A stretch of DNA of 64,000 bases from Saccharomycopsis crataegensis. Taxonomy: Eukaryota > Ascomycota > Saccharomycetes > Ascoideales > Saccharomycopsidaceae. Under the pieces are notes generated by a model. That model searched no databases. It was not told the DNA's origin and saw nothing but the letters and a program-made list of their open reading frames with translations. Where the stretch lies: contig NW_027043828.1 of assembly GCF_037102585.1 (NCBI RefSeq), positions 62,001-126,000 of the forward strand, read 5' to 3'. The position numbers and the translations under genes were made by a program. This document shows positions 25,396 through 36,200 of this stretch, one piece after another. The first letter of the stretch is position 1. Each line of letters begins with the position of its first letter.

Positions 25396-28300
25396 TCAAT
25401 TTTCATCAACAATACCGTAGGCATTATCCTCAAGTTTCAAATAGTTCAATTTTTTAAAAGGGGTTTTTTCCAGTGATGTCTTCTCACAAAACCCACAACC
25501 TGAATTAGCGGTTTCCGTCTCACCTTCAGCAGCATCATCACTTTCCCACCAATTATCATTACTGATAATCCCACAGTATTTAGAAGTAACTTCCGTTGTC
25601 GAGCACAGCTGCGGATGATCGCTTAAGCTGCCTAATTTGCTTCGATCGTCCAAAAATATTGATGAAGTTGCAGGGTCTTTGCCTATCCATCTGGCCTTCA
25701 GCGACCCGTTGCCGGTTTCCCCAACTTGACCTTTTCTATATTCTTCTTTAATCAATGCTTGTTCGTAATATCTCAACGCAGGTCCCTGGATACCACCCTT
25801 CCATTGCATATAACCGTCGGCGTATAACTTCATAATTGGGGCTTTCTGTGGCGTGGTTTTCCCGGCATCGTTAGAGATCCATACCGCTTTTTCTCGAAGT
25901 GGGAAGACATTTTTGAAAAGATCGCCATTATTTTGATCTTTAGGATGATCGTTACAGATTAATACCGGTTCAGGAACCCCGACGACCCCGGTACTAAGAA
26001 TCTTCACCAATTTCTTAGACTTCCCGTCATCCAAAATGTTACTGTAGTCCTTGAATTCCAATTCCGGAATGATGCGGAAACCAATGAAGTAGTTCAGGGA
26101 GTCTTGGGCACAAGTGAGATGGACTGCATTTTGGCATAACATACACTTCTTCAACACCCCGCTCTTGATATTGCAAATATCACAAAACCTGAACTCATTT
26201 TTGAGTAACGCCAACGGCATATTTACCGCTCCTTGTAAACTCTTGGAGTCCTCGAATTTGATCTCGGCACTAAAGATCGAACAAATGATATGCGCCCATT
26301 TGAAATTGATAGTTCTTTTCAACGCGTCTGGAAATGCAGTTGGGGCTCCGACAATCGCCGAATCATGGTCGATTTCTTTTGAGTAACATAAGCTACATCC
26401 ATAATACGTCAGGCAAACTGGGTGGAGGTCGTTCGAGCAGGAGTCACAGCACCATTCTTTGGTGAACATCTTGATATGAGGATTTACTTCAACCCCATAA
26501 CAACTGGCATGGACGTTTAACCCACAATTGGAACAAATCAAAATTTCATTCAAGTCATCGGCATCACAGGATCGACAAACACAACATGGACGTTTCGTTG
26601 GCGAGAATAACCCATTTGCGCTAATGATGTGCTTAATTCCCGGAGAGTCCTTGGAATTCGAAGACTTGGTCTTTGGTGATAAAGGAATGGTGAAATCGTC
26701 TTTCGGTTCCGGCAACCAGTTATCAAATTCGTGGGTTTTTTTATCAAAGTTTTCAAAATTATAGGTGTAATGATCGTTATAAATGTAATGATAAACTGGA
26801 GCCGATGGAGTAATATCATTATCAGAGTCGCTTTCATTACTATTATCATCATTATTAGTAACCAACTGCCCAGATTTCTTATTGGAATTTTGTGATTGAG
26901 GAGCAGTGAAACGAAGCGTTAGATTAGTTACACCACTGCTATCTTCCTTTTTAGCACGCTTTCCCCTTCCAGAAGCTTGATTGGTAGATTGTACCTTTGT
27001 CTGAGATGTTGATGTAACCGCATGAGTGGCGGGTTCTTTTTTAGTTTTCGGTTCTCTTTTGACCTTTGGTTCTTTCTTTACTCTAGTTTGCTTGGTTGTA
27101 GAAGCCTTGCCAGCAGAGCCAGGGACTGATGATGATGTGACTTGACTGGATACCGAAGGAGATGGAGAACTAGCACTTTTGATATTTCTTGGTTTTTTAA
27201 TTGGATCATCAGGGGATGGCGACGATGATTTTCGTTTGAAATTACCTCCGTTGGAGATTCTAAACGCCACTTTCGTCTTTTCCTTTTCGTCCAAGATTCT
27301 CATGGCATCTTCGGCCAATTCATGCTCCACTTTTCTCTTCCCTACTCCTTTCAATTTCTTGGACACTTCAAACGGGTCTTCCCATTCAACGGCATAAAGA
27401 CGCCATAATCTAGCACACCTGAAACACAAGGCAATCACGGTTTCTTTAGGATCACTTGGGGCAACCGAATGCCCAGATGCTCTAAACCACTTGGTGGAGC
27501 TGGTAATGTTACAGTGCTTGCACTGGTAATGACGACGCTGTCTGACTGAGGCATCGTTATCATAACTTGAATCATCCTCTGGATCAGCAATCGAATCAAC
27601 AGAATCGCTCTTGTTGGCGTTCTTCTTAATTTTTTTATTTTTACGACCAGGGAAATTATCCCAAATCAAATGGCCCATCGGGGTTTTTTTCCACAAGTAA
27701 TAATATCTGACAATCATCCCAAATGACTGGGTGCCCACATGACGATGAACCGGCAACAATTCACTACCATACTTTCTTACCCCTTCATCGAATCTTGTGG
27801 CTTCCTCCGAGGTGAACGTTGGTTCTTTCAATGATTGACGAGTGAAATCCTTGATGATACTGTAACTTTTCTCGAAATCAAAGTTGGTATCTAACAAAGT
27901 CTTGAAAATTGCATCGAGGAAATTTGGAGAATTATGAAACATTTTCAATTCCTTGGCTATTGGACGGCACTTCTTGAACACAAAAGTATCGATTTGATTT
28001 TCGAGTTTCAATTCTTTGGCCGGTTGTTTCCACATGAGGGTAGAAGATGACCCATCATCGAGGCCTCGTTCGATATAGCCCGCTGGTCTGGGTTTCACCC
28101 ACGGAGGCAATTCTTTGGTAGGGGTACCTTTATACTCGTTTGGCACTTCCAATTTCTTTCCTGCAGCAGCGGGAGTATCTTCAACGCTCTTGCTCTGTTT
28201 GCGTTTGGTTTTGTAGTGTCTTTTCTTGGCAACTACCTCCGATTCGTCTGGATCATAGTACACTTCGGGATGTCCGTACCATTCATCGACGTTGGCTTGT

Positions 28301-29703
28301 TGCTTGGTTCCCAAACGCGAGGATGCTCGTGGATATGGCCGATCTTCGACATCAAGGACATCCTCTAACCTTGCATGCATCCCTAAATAACGATACGGCC
28401 ATTCTTCTTTAGCTCTTCTCTCTTCCAAAGTCAATCCACTATCATGCTCAAGAAACTCCAATGCGAGCGTTTCAAAACTCGGCTGGAGCGGCGGAGGACT
28501 GGTGCTTGTTGTCACATTGTTTTTATTATACTGGTCTATGGAGATGGCAGTGGTCGAGATGGATTCTAGTGAGCTGGCATCACTTCTATCATACTTCTTT
28601 TTGAGACTTAAATTATTAGCACGAACTTTCCGCATTTCATCATCCGCCTGCTTCGAGCATTTCGCACAGCTCCAACTGTACCCTCGTGATGGTTTCTTAA
28701 GCAACGGAGGAGTTAAACAAAGCATATGGTAGTAGTCCTTGCACTTAGCACATTCCACGGAATCGGTCATCGAGCACCATTGATTACATTTCACGCAATT
28801 TTTGGGAGTCACCAACAAGTCATCGCCTCGCCCGGCCTCGACAAACACATAAGCAAAACGTTTCACTAACGCTTTCTGGTAATTGCTGGGTAAATTGATC
28901 AAATTCTTAGTAGGTAAAATGTCGTAATACTTAATCATGTACCGATCAAACAACTTCTCGTACCAGAAATGCGACGGTTTGTCTCTGTAGCTATTAAGAT
29001 CGTCGATTTCGTCCTTGAACTTCACCGTAACTTTACCTCGGAAACTCGATACTGGACAAAGATCAGAGTGCATGGTAGCGTACAATAGTCTTGAGTCGGT
29101 CAGGTGTCGCAAGATATCCCTTGGACGGTAGTACCAATTGACCTTTATCATATAGTTATCCACGGCATCCAAATTGGCATTCGATTTGAGGTTTCTCTTC
29201 TTTGCAAATCCCATAACCCTGGCAATATAATAAGGTTCGCCAGCGGGTTCAGAGATCATATAAATGTGGTCGTTTTTGGTGATGGTGGTGGTGCCGTCTG
29301 CTAATTGGAGCACCGATTTGGCATCATCGAGAAAATTTGCTCCCGAAATATTCATCAACACGGGGAATTTCTGTGATCCATCAGATGAAGGAGCAGGCTG
29401 CCAATTGTTGGGAATTTCTGACCGGAAAAACGTCGCTGATTGGAGTTTGGTCGTCGCCGCCTTCAGCAGGTCGAGGAGGGAAATATTACTACTGCCTGAC
29501 GAAGGAAGATCGACATCATTAGCATTGGCTTCCATTGTAATCACAGGTTCACTAACCATCAGCGATGAAGTATTGGAATTTTGTACAGCAGCCTGGTAAT
29601 CTGCCACAGCGTTGATAGGGAGTTCATCTTCAACGGAGTTTATTGATTCATTGTAAGAACTTATCTTTTGCACCGCTCTTCTCTTGGGACGAGGGGTTGA
29701 CAT
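25396..29703 (-). CDS. SNT2: Snt2-like BAH/PHD/SANT chromatin regulator
   Basis: A 1,435-residue multidomain protein. A BAH domain occupies about residues 130-255 (NDHIYMISEPAGEPYYIARVMG, KVNWYYRPRDILR). A PHD finger follows (CVKCNQWCSMTDSVECAKCK...WSCAKC, about 305-350), then a SANT/Myb-like segment (EEATRFDEGVRKYGSELLP, FGMIVRYYYLWKKT, about 635-690) and a GATA-like finger (CKHCNITSST...CFRCARL). After a basic Ser/Lys-rich linker comes an extended PHD module near 1070-1230 (CCVCRSCDADD, CSNCGLNVHASCYG, CDICNIKSGVLKKC). The order and length match S. cerevisiae Snt2 (about 1,400 residues), which forms the Snt2C complex with Ecm5 and Rpd3 and acts in stress-responsive transcription and histone turnover. 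The start at 29703 is the first ATG. Confidence 0.9.
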   Translation of the reverse strand: MSTPRPKRRAVQKISSYNESINSVEDELPINAVADYQAAVQNSNTSSLMVSEPVITMEANANDVDLPSSGSSNISLLDLLKAATTKLQSATFFRSEIPNNWQPAPSSDGSQKFPVLMNISGANFLDDAKSVLQLADGTTTITKNDHIYMISEPAGEPYYIARVMGFAKKRNLKSNANLDAVDNYMIKVNWYYRPRDILRHLTDSRLLYATMHSDLCPVSSFRGKVTVKFKDEIDDLNSYRDKPSHFWYEKLFDRYMIKYYDILPTKNLINLPSNYQKALVKRFAYVFVEAGRGDDLLVTPKNCVKCNQWCSMTDSVECAKCKDYYHMLCLTPPLLKKPSRGYSWSCAKCSKQADDEMRKVRANNLSLKKKYDRSDASSLESISTTAISIDQYNKNNVTTSTSPPPLQPSFETLALEFLEHDSGLTLEERRAKEEWPYRYLGMHARLEDVLDVEDRPYPRASSRLGTKQQANVDEWYGHPEVYYDPDESEVVAKKRHYKTKRKQSKSVEDTPAAAGKKLEVPNEYKGTPTKELPPWVKPRPAGYIERGLDDGSSSTLMWKQPAKELKLENQIDTFVFKKCRPIAKELKMFHNSPNFLDAIFKTLLDTNFDFEKSYSIIKDFTRQSLKEPTFTSEEATRFDEGVRKYGSELLPVHRHVGTQSFGMIVRYYYLWKKTPMGHLIWDNFPGRKNKKIKKNANKSDSVDSIADPEDDSSYDNDASVRQRRHYQCKHCNITSSTKWFRASGHSVAPSDPKETVIALCFRCARLWRLYAVEWEDPFEVSKKLKGVGKRKVEHELAEDAMRILDEKEKTKVAFRISNGGNFKRKSSSPSPDDPIKKPRNIKSASSPSPSVSSQVTSSSVPGSAGKASTTKQTRVKKEPKVKREPKTKKEPATHAVTSTSQTKVQSTNQASGRGKRAKKEDSSGVTNLTLRFTAPQSQNSNKKSGQLVTNNDDNSNESDSDNDITPSAPVYHYIYNDHYTYNFENFDKKTHEFDNWLPEPKDDFTIPLSPKTKSSNSKDSPGIKHIISANGLFSPTKRPCCVCRSCDADDLNEILICSNCGLNVHASCYGVEVNPHIKMFTKEWCCDSCSNDLHPVCLTYYGCSLCYSKEIDHDSAIVGAPTAFPDALKRTINFKWAHIICSIFSAEIKFEDSKSLQGAVNMPLALLKNEFRFCDICNIKSGVLKKCMLCQNAVHLTCAQDSLNYFIGFRIIPELEFKDYSNILDDGKSKKLVKILSTGVVGVPEPVLICNDHPKDQNNGDLFKNVFPLREKAVWISNDAGKTTPQKAPIMKLYADGYMQWKGGIQGPALRYYEQALIKEEYRKGQVGETGNGSLKARWIGKDPATSSIFLDDRSKLGSLSDHPQLCSTTEVTSKYCGIISNDNWWESDDAAEGETETANSGCGFCEKTSLEKTPFKKLNYLKLEDNAYGIVDEN

Positions 29704-30291
29704 TGCTGTGTGGCTGATAATGCTTTACTTAAGACAATAAGCAACACGATAGAAGTGCTGATTTGTTTTGGTTTATTTCGATGGTTCTTGTGCTTCCTTA
29801 TTCGCCCCAAAAAATGCTTCTGAAAAACACAACGGCAATGGAAACTTCCAAAAAAAATAAAAAAATAAAAATAAAACAACAACAACAACAAATGACAAAA
29901 TGGGTTGAAACAACAGCAGTAACAACAGAAAAAAAAAACTAAAGCAACGAGAATATTCAATAAGTATAGCAACAAGTAGCAGCTAATCTATAGGGAAAAT
30001 AAGCCAATAAAGGAATAAAATCTAAATTACAATAATCCAGCGATGCTCAGCCAAAAAAAAAAGTGCGAAAAAAAAAGAGGGGCACATAACGGTACATGCC
30101 ACCAATTTGCTTCTCCAAGCAATTGAGAGAGATAATACGGCGACCTAAACAGATAATAATGGTAATAATAGTAGTAATAATAATAGTAATATGTAAAAGA
30201 AATAATAATAGTAATATGTAAAAGAAATAATAATTGTAATAATAATAAAATTTCAAAGAAAAAAATAATAATAAAAATATATCACCAAAAA
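29704..30291. other. Intergenic, SNT2 upstream and UTP20 3' region
   Basis: About 590 bp of A/T-rich simple sequence with several A-runs. It includes a 25-bp direct tandem repeat, two copies at 30184-30233, and surrounding AAT-type repeats. It should hold the SNT2 promoter, but I recognise no specific site. Confidence 0.6.
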
Positions 30292-33200
30292 TCAACGTCT
30301 TTGCTTCTTTTTACCATGGTAATACCCACTGTCATCTTTCTCTGACTTTCTCTTTTCTCTAAACCTAGTATGCTTCTTCATCTTTCTCTTAGCAGCAGCT
30401 TCTGGGTTGATTACCTTCATCTGCGATCTCCTGACCTTTCTCTCGACTCTTCTGTTTGTCACAAGAACCCTAACCTTCGCCATCATTTTAGTGTATTCAG
30501 ACATTCCTAACTTGGTCTCGACAATCTTCAAACATTCGTTGGCAAGCTCAGATAGCATCATCGCATCTTCATCATTGATATCAGGTTCTTCATCGGTGTA
30601 ATTAAACAATGCCAATGCCATGGCTTGGCCCACGGTTTCCATCCTCAACTTATCTGCCAGTATCACTTGAACAATCATCGCTGCCAATTTGATCGCCGAT
30701 TTTTTCGATTGAACAAACTGCCCACTGTTATAATCATTCTTAATAATACCACTAGCTTTGTGAACAAGCCATTCCACAGGATATTTATACACTTCATCGT
30801 CCTTCTTCTTGATGTATTTGGTATCGTTTTTCTCCCAGCACATCATGATATGAACAATGTTTTTCACCACTTGGGTTCCAAGTTCCTCGGTGATCTTTGG
30901 GGCACCAAGCTGACGAATCGACCTATGGGCAATGATTTGAATGTCTTGATCAGTTAAAAATTTCGCCTTAGGCAAGTTAGAAACCATAACCCCAGCCAAA
31001 CGTGATGCACTCAATCTGACCCATGAGTGTGGGTACAACAAAAGTGAAATCACAAACTTCCAGTACTTCTCATACTTGGTTTCTGTCAATGCGGAAGTTT
31101 TAACCACCGACACCACCTTGTTGAACACTCCCAAAGACGCATAAATCAATTCCCATTCATCACCGTCATTATCATCATCATCGCCATCTTCATCAACTGC
31201 CAAAATATCGGCCAAACGGGTCAAGAACAAACTATCCAATTCATTATTGTTATTCAAACCCAAAGCAGAAATATAAAGCTTATAGATTTGTAACCCACAA
31301 CGTAATAACAAGTTGTTGGAAGTCTGTTTCATCCAGGAAATCAAATACAACTCAATATTCTGGCAATTGGAACCGCCCAATTTGGTCATCAACGCTATCA
31401 AAATGTTGGTCGCGCTTTCACGACACTTGAGCGAGTCATCGGTAACCGACACATTACTGAGACCAACAAAGAATGAGCCAGAAATCTTCTGCACTAATTC
31501 CAAAGTGGCCTTCAAGATCACCGAGTTGATTAATTCTAATACTGATAATCTCCCTGATTCCGCAGGATAACTCAAATTACCAAGTAAGAATTGGAATTCT
31601 TTCTCAAGTTTACCTTTCCCTTGGTCGTATTCCATCAAGAATTGGAAATAGGTACTTCTTGCCATATTTCTAATCTCCCTGGTATGGTTAGTCACCATAA
31701 TCTTTGAAACTTTTTCCATGATATCGTACACTTCAGGAACCATAACGTGTTGCGCTAATACTGCTTTCAAGAAATTGAACGCTAACCCTTGACGACTTGG
31801 ATCTTCTAAATCTGGCGACAACTTGATCAAGATATAAACAATAGCGGAGGTTTTCAAATCAATATCATCATTCTTGTGGCGCACCACCGACGAAAGATAT
31901 CTCAAACAAGCTTGGGCTAAATCAGAATTGGTGCTTGGACTATTTTTGAACATTTGCAAAACCCTACGAGTACACACCGTCAATCGTTTTGTGGCGTCTT
32001 CATCCAATGGCAACAATAACACAAGGTTCAATACTTTCATTGAGGCAATTAATAACCCTTCATTATCAGAGCGTAAACTCTGTTCCATCAAAGGAATAAA
32101 CCCATTCAAATTGGCAAATGTCACCAATGATTCATTATGGGCCAAAATCGATCTCAATAATTCCAAAGAGAATTTTCTCAAAGTGTTGGAATATTGAGAA
32201 AACTCAAGTTGACTCTTGATCGGTTTGGCATTTAACTTGACCAAAAAGTGATCATCGGATTCCTTTACCACCGTTTGTTTCCGGAGAGCCTTGGTGGTTT
32301 CCAATAGTTTATCGGAATCGTTGAAAATTTCATAACACATTGTCAATCCTACCATGGTGTTTGCTTGGGAATTATGGTTCAAACCCAAGGTGAATCTTCT
32401 CAATAATTCATCAAGTCTGGTTTGGGTTTTCAAACTGATTTGTTCACCAATCAACAATTTGATAGGTTGTAACATAGAATTAAATTGACTCAAATTAATA
32501 TAACTTGCCAAAATCTCCGCAGTATCATAACTCTTGTTGTGCTTGACTTCCTTGGTCTTTGAAGAATATCCTTCAGCTTCTTTTTCTTGAGCGGCAGCCC
32601 CAAATAAGTCTTCCATGATAATATCCATGATCATTCCTGAACAGTCATCCAATTCACCCATCTCAACCATACCATTCAACATAACTAATAAATAATGCAC
32701 GGTAAAACTAAGGATATGGATTTGCGGACCACGTCTCAACGCCCCTTTCAATTCCCGAATCACAAACGGCAAATACTTGGTTCCTAAAGTTACAGCAATT
32801 TTACCAAGCGATTTTCTCACCGAGTCACGTAATTCTTCAGAACGGGTACGTAAAATCTGCGCCACTTTAGTTAAAACCCCTGGTAATTCAGTGGTTTGTT
32901 GTTGTTCTGAAAGACATAAAATCAACGAAACAATGGATTCCGAAATAGAAACCCTGACCACCGCAGTGTCCTCGTCACGAATGCCCAACACTTCATTGAG
33001 CTGAGGCAATAAGCTTTTGAGAATGAAATTATCAATTTCATTTTGATCTTTGCACAATCCTTTGATCACCGCTTTATCATGATCCACTTCTTCGGAATCA
33101 ATCTCCATTACAACATCTCTATTTTTGATGGAAATTTTCAATGCGGTACACGTAGAAACCACCAAATGAACAACATCTCTAAAATAATTGACTTTATTCT

Positions 33201-36200
33201 TGAGGTAGGAGACAAAACGTTTCATGAGGGCTTTATACTGGTTCCAGTTGATATAACGCACCAAGATCCCAATACTTTCAATGGCATCATTACTCAAGTT
33301 TCTGGCATTGCTATTCTCAGTAGTTTCACAATAGACAAACCTCTCAACTATCGGAATTAAGTAATGCGAGATATTGCTTGGGGTGATTTGTGGGGCAAAA
33401 TTCCCAAGACGACGGACCGCTCTTTGACGTCTATGAATTTGAATATGACCAACATTCAAGAAAAAGTTAGCTTCATCATCATTATCGAATAACAAAACCT
33501 TCATATCTGCAAGGTCAGTGTAATACTTCGAATGTTCCACAACGTGAGCTAATAACAACACATATTCTTTTTGGATTCGGTCATTGTCTTTTCTAATACC
33601 AACTCTCAAATTAGGCAAAATGACGTCCTTAAGAACATGGTCATAAGGAGCTGCCTGGGTCTCGTCCTTCTTGAGTGAGGTACCGTCAATAAATCTCGAT
33701 AATGAGTATCTGGCACTGGATCTGATGGAAAATTCTTCATCATTAATAAAGAAGAGACAAGCATGAACTAATGGTAACCATTGAACAGCGTCCAATTGTG
33801 AATATTCGACTTCGTTAAGTTTTGCAAAAGCCTCCATCCGTTTTTCGAAATCCGGTTCACCCATACGGGAGGTGTTATTGGCGTTTAATCCACGTAACAA
33901 ATCACCAACCACCACAAAATGTTCCAAGTGATTGCCAATGGCACAAACAATGTTCACCAAAGCATCACGTAAACCAATATCAGCGTACATCTTGAACGAT
34001 CTCGCCACAATTTCATAAATGGTCTTGACATCTTCGTACTGAGTGATGTTTAATTTGACCAATAATCCGCAAATGGCAGTCAAAATATCGGTTTTGGTGG
34101 CAACGGTCAAACTGAAGTAATTTTCTGAGTTTGATTTATCAAGAGCATTGATCAAAGTATCCACAAGGAGTTTCAATACTTGAGTATCCTTAGAAATCAA
34201 ATCTCTTTCAATGAATAATAAGATCAAGCGCACCACCTTTGAAACCACTTCTTTAGAAGTTTCTGGACGACTCAAGATCTGTGGTAAAGTAGTTGAACAG
34301 CTTGCAATGACCGCATCCCCAACCTTGGCCCATTCATCACTAGTATCATCGGAATTCACAACATTGGTAGCGAAATCGAGGATTTCCATGAGCACCGAGC
34401 TTTTACAGTGAGCATTTTCAAATAATTGCAATATGGCAACAGCTGGACTTTGATGGTCTACCACGAGTAATTTATGCAATTCTGTAGATTGGGCACAAGA
34501 ACAAAGCATCTTCATGATGGCGGATGGGGATTGTAAATTTTCATTAGCAAAGTGTTCAAGACGAGGTTTCACAATTAAATTGTAAATGACCCCAATATAC
34601 GTATCCCAATCCAAAGTATAATCCACCTTTATAGTATTATCTTCTTCGTCTTCTTCTTCGTCTTCTTCCTCAGTTGTAACATCACCACTGCCAAAAATAT
34701 TGAACATTCTGCTCAAGTTACGAAGACCCATTTGACGAACTTGTTTACTATATTTCTCAACAATCTTTTCTGGTTGATGATCCACAGCATATTGGGCAGT
34801 ACCGATGGCATAAATCAAAGGATTCAATGTGCCTTCAAGGGCTCTAGGGAATCTTGCCTTGAGTTCGGTGATAACATCACCAAGCAAATTCATAAACCCA
34901 AGCAATTTACGCACCAATCTTTCGGTCACCTTAACTTTACCAAAGACTTCAGTACTGGCGTTGTGTTGGTATTCTTCGAAAATGACCGGGTACTTGAGGT
35001 CGTCATAACCCAAACGCAAGAATTGGTCAACATAATTTTCATTAAGAGATCCCAATAATTTCAACACGGCATTCTTTTTACCCTGTTTTGAACCACTACC
35101 ACTACGAACCTTGGCTTTACCGTACAAGATTCTCAAAATCACTCCAACAACCGTGGATAAATCCTCGGCACGGTTCGAACTGAAAAACGTCACAATTTCA
35201 TCTTTGAAAGTGGAATCGTCAATAATATTATTCAAATTATCAGTGTACTTTCTAATACCATCGACCTTGAAGGCAAGTACAACTTTGAGAGCAGCCTTTT
35301 GGGTCACAGCGCTTTTCGAACATAACAAATTCAAACCGTGGTTATAAACTTCGGAAGATCTATGAATATTTTTGATATTTTTGAACTTCCCAAACAATTC
35401 AATCATTAAATTCTTGTCCTTGGTAGTCCAATCAGAGAAGGAATTATCATTGATCTTGGATTCATCATCATTCTCCTGTTCATCATCATCTTCACTGTCA
35501 GCATCTTCAGACAAAACAACCGGAACAAGGAATCTTGCCTTCTTTTCCCCAAGCTGAGGAATCTTGAGCAATACTTGCAACGCCTGATATCTCATAAAAC
35601 TACTGGAATCCTCCTCAGTGCGCTGTTGTTTAGCGTACTCGACAAGATGGCGATCCAAATTACCATAATTACCAAAAGATTCCCGGAATTTTGTATAAGA
35701 GTCCGCAAGTCTATAACTCAAAACATTCCAATCATCAAAGATGATTTCATCCGAATACGCAAGCTCCAGTTGATCACTCTTGAAAAACCCATTAGTGACA
35801 TCGTACTTTTTGAAAATGAAATAATGAATGGTTTCCCAAAGTTCTTCTTCTTCGATGGCAACAAATTGACCAATGATTTCCAAAATCGCGTCCCAGGCAG
35901 GCTTGAATCTACTATTCAAATACCCAAGAGACCATTTCACCGCGATTTTCCTATCAGTTGTTGGGGCGGTACTGAGTGCGCTGCCCAATTGACGGGATCT
36001 CAATAACAAGTCACGGCCATTTTTAAGGTTGAGCTCAACGTTTTCTAAGCCTTGGACACGGTTAAGCAAGTCCGAAACCGGTTCTCCAGATTTCACCATC
36101 AATACACTAATACTACTGAGAGCAGCGGCACGAAGGTCATGGGACGACCCCACTAAACAATTACTCAAGGAGTTGATTAAAAGTGATTTTCTATCGGTGA

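Noticed and set aside
35575-36006. 143-codon plus-strand frame inside UTP20
   Set aside because: Antisense to a conserved HEAT-repeat gene; no own motif.
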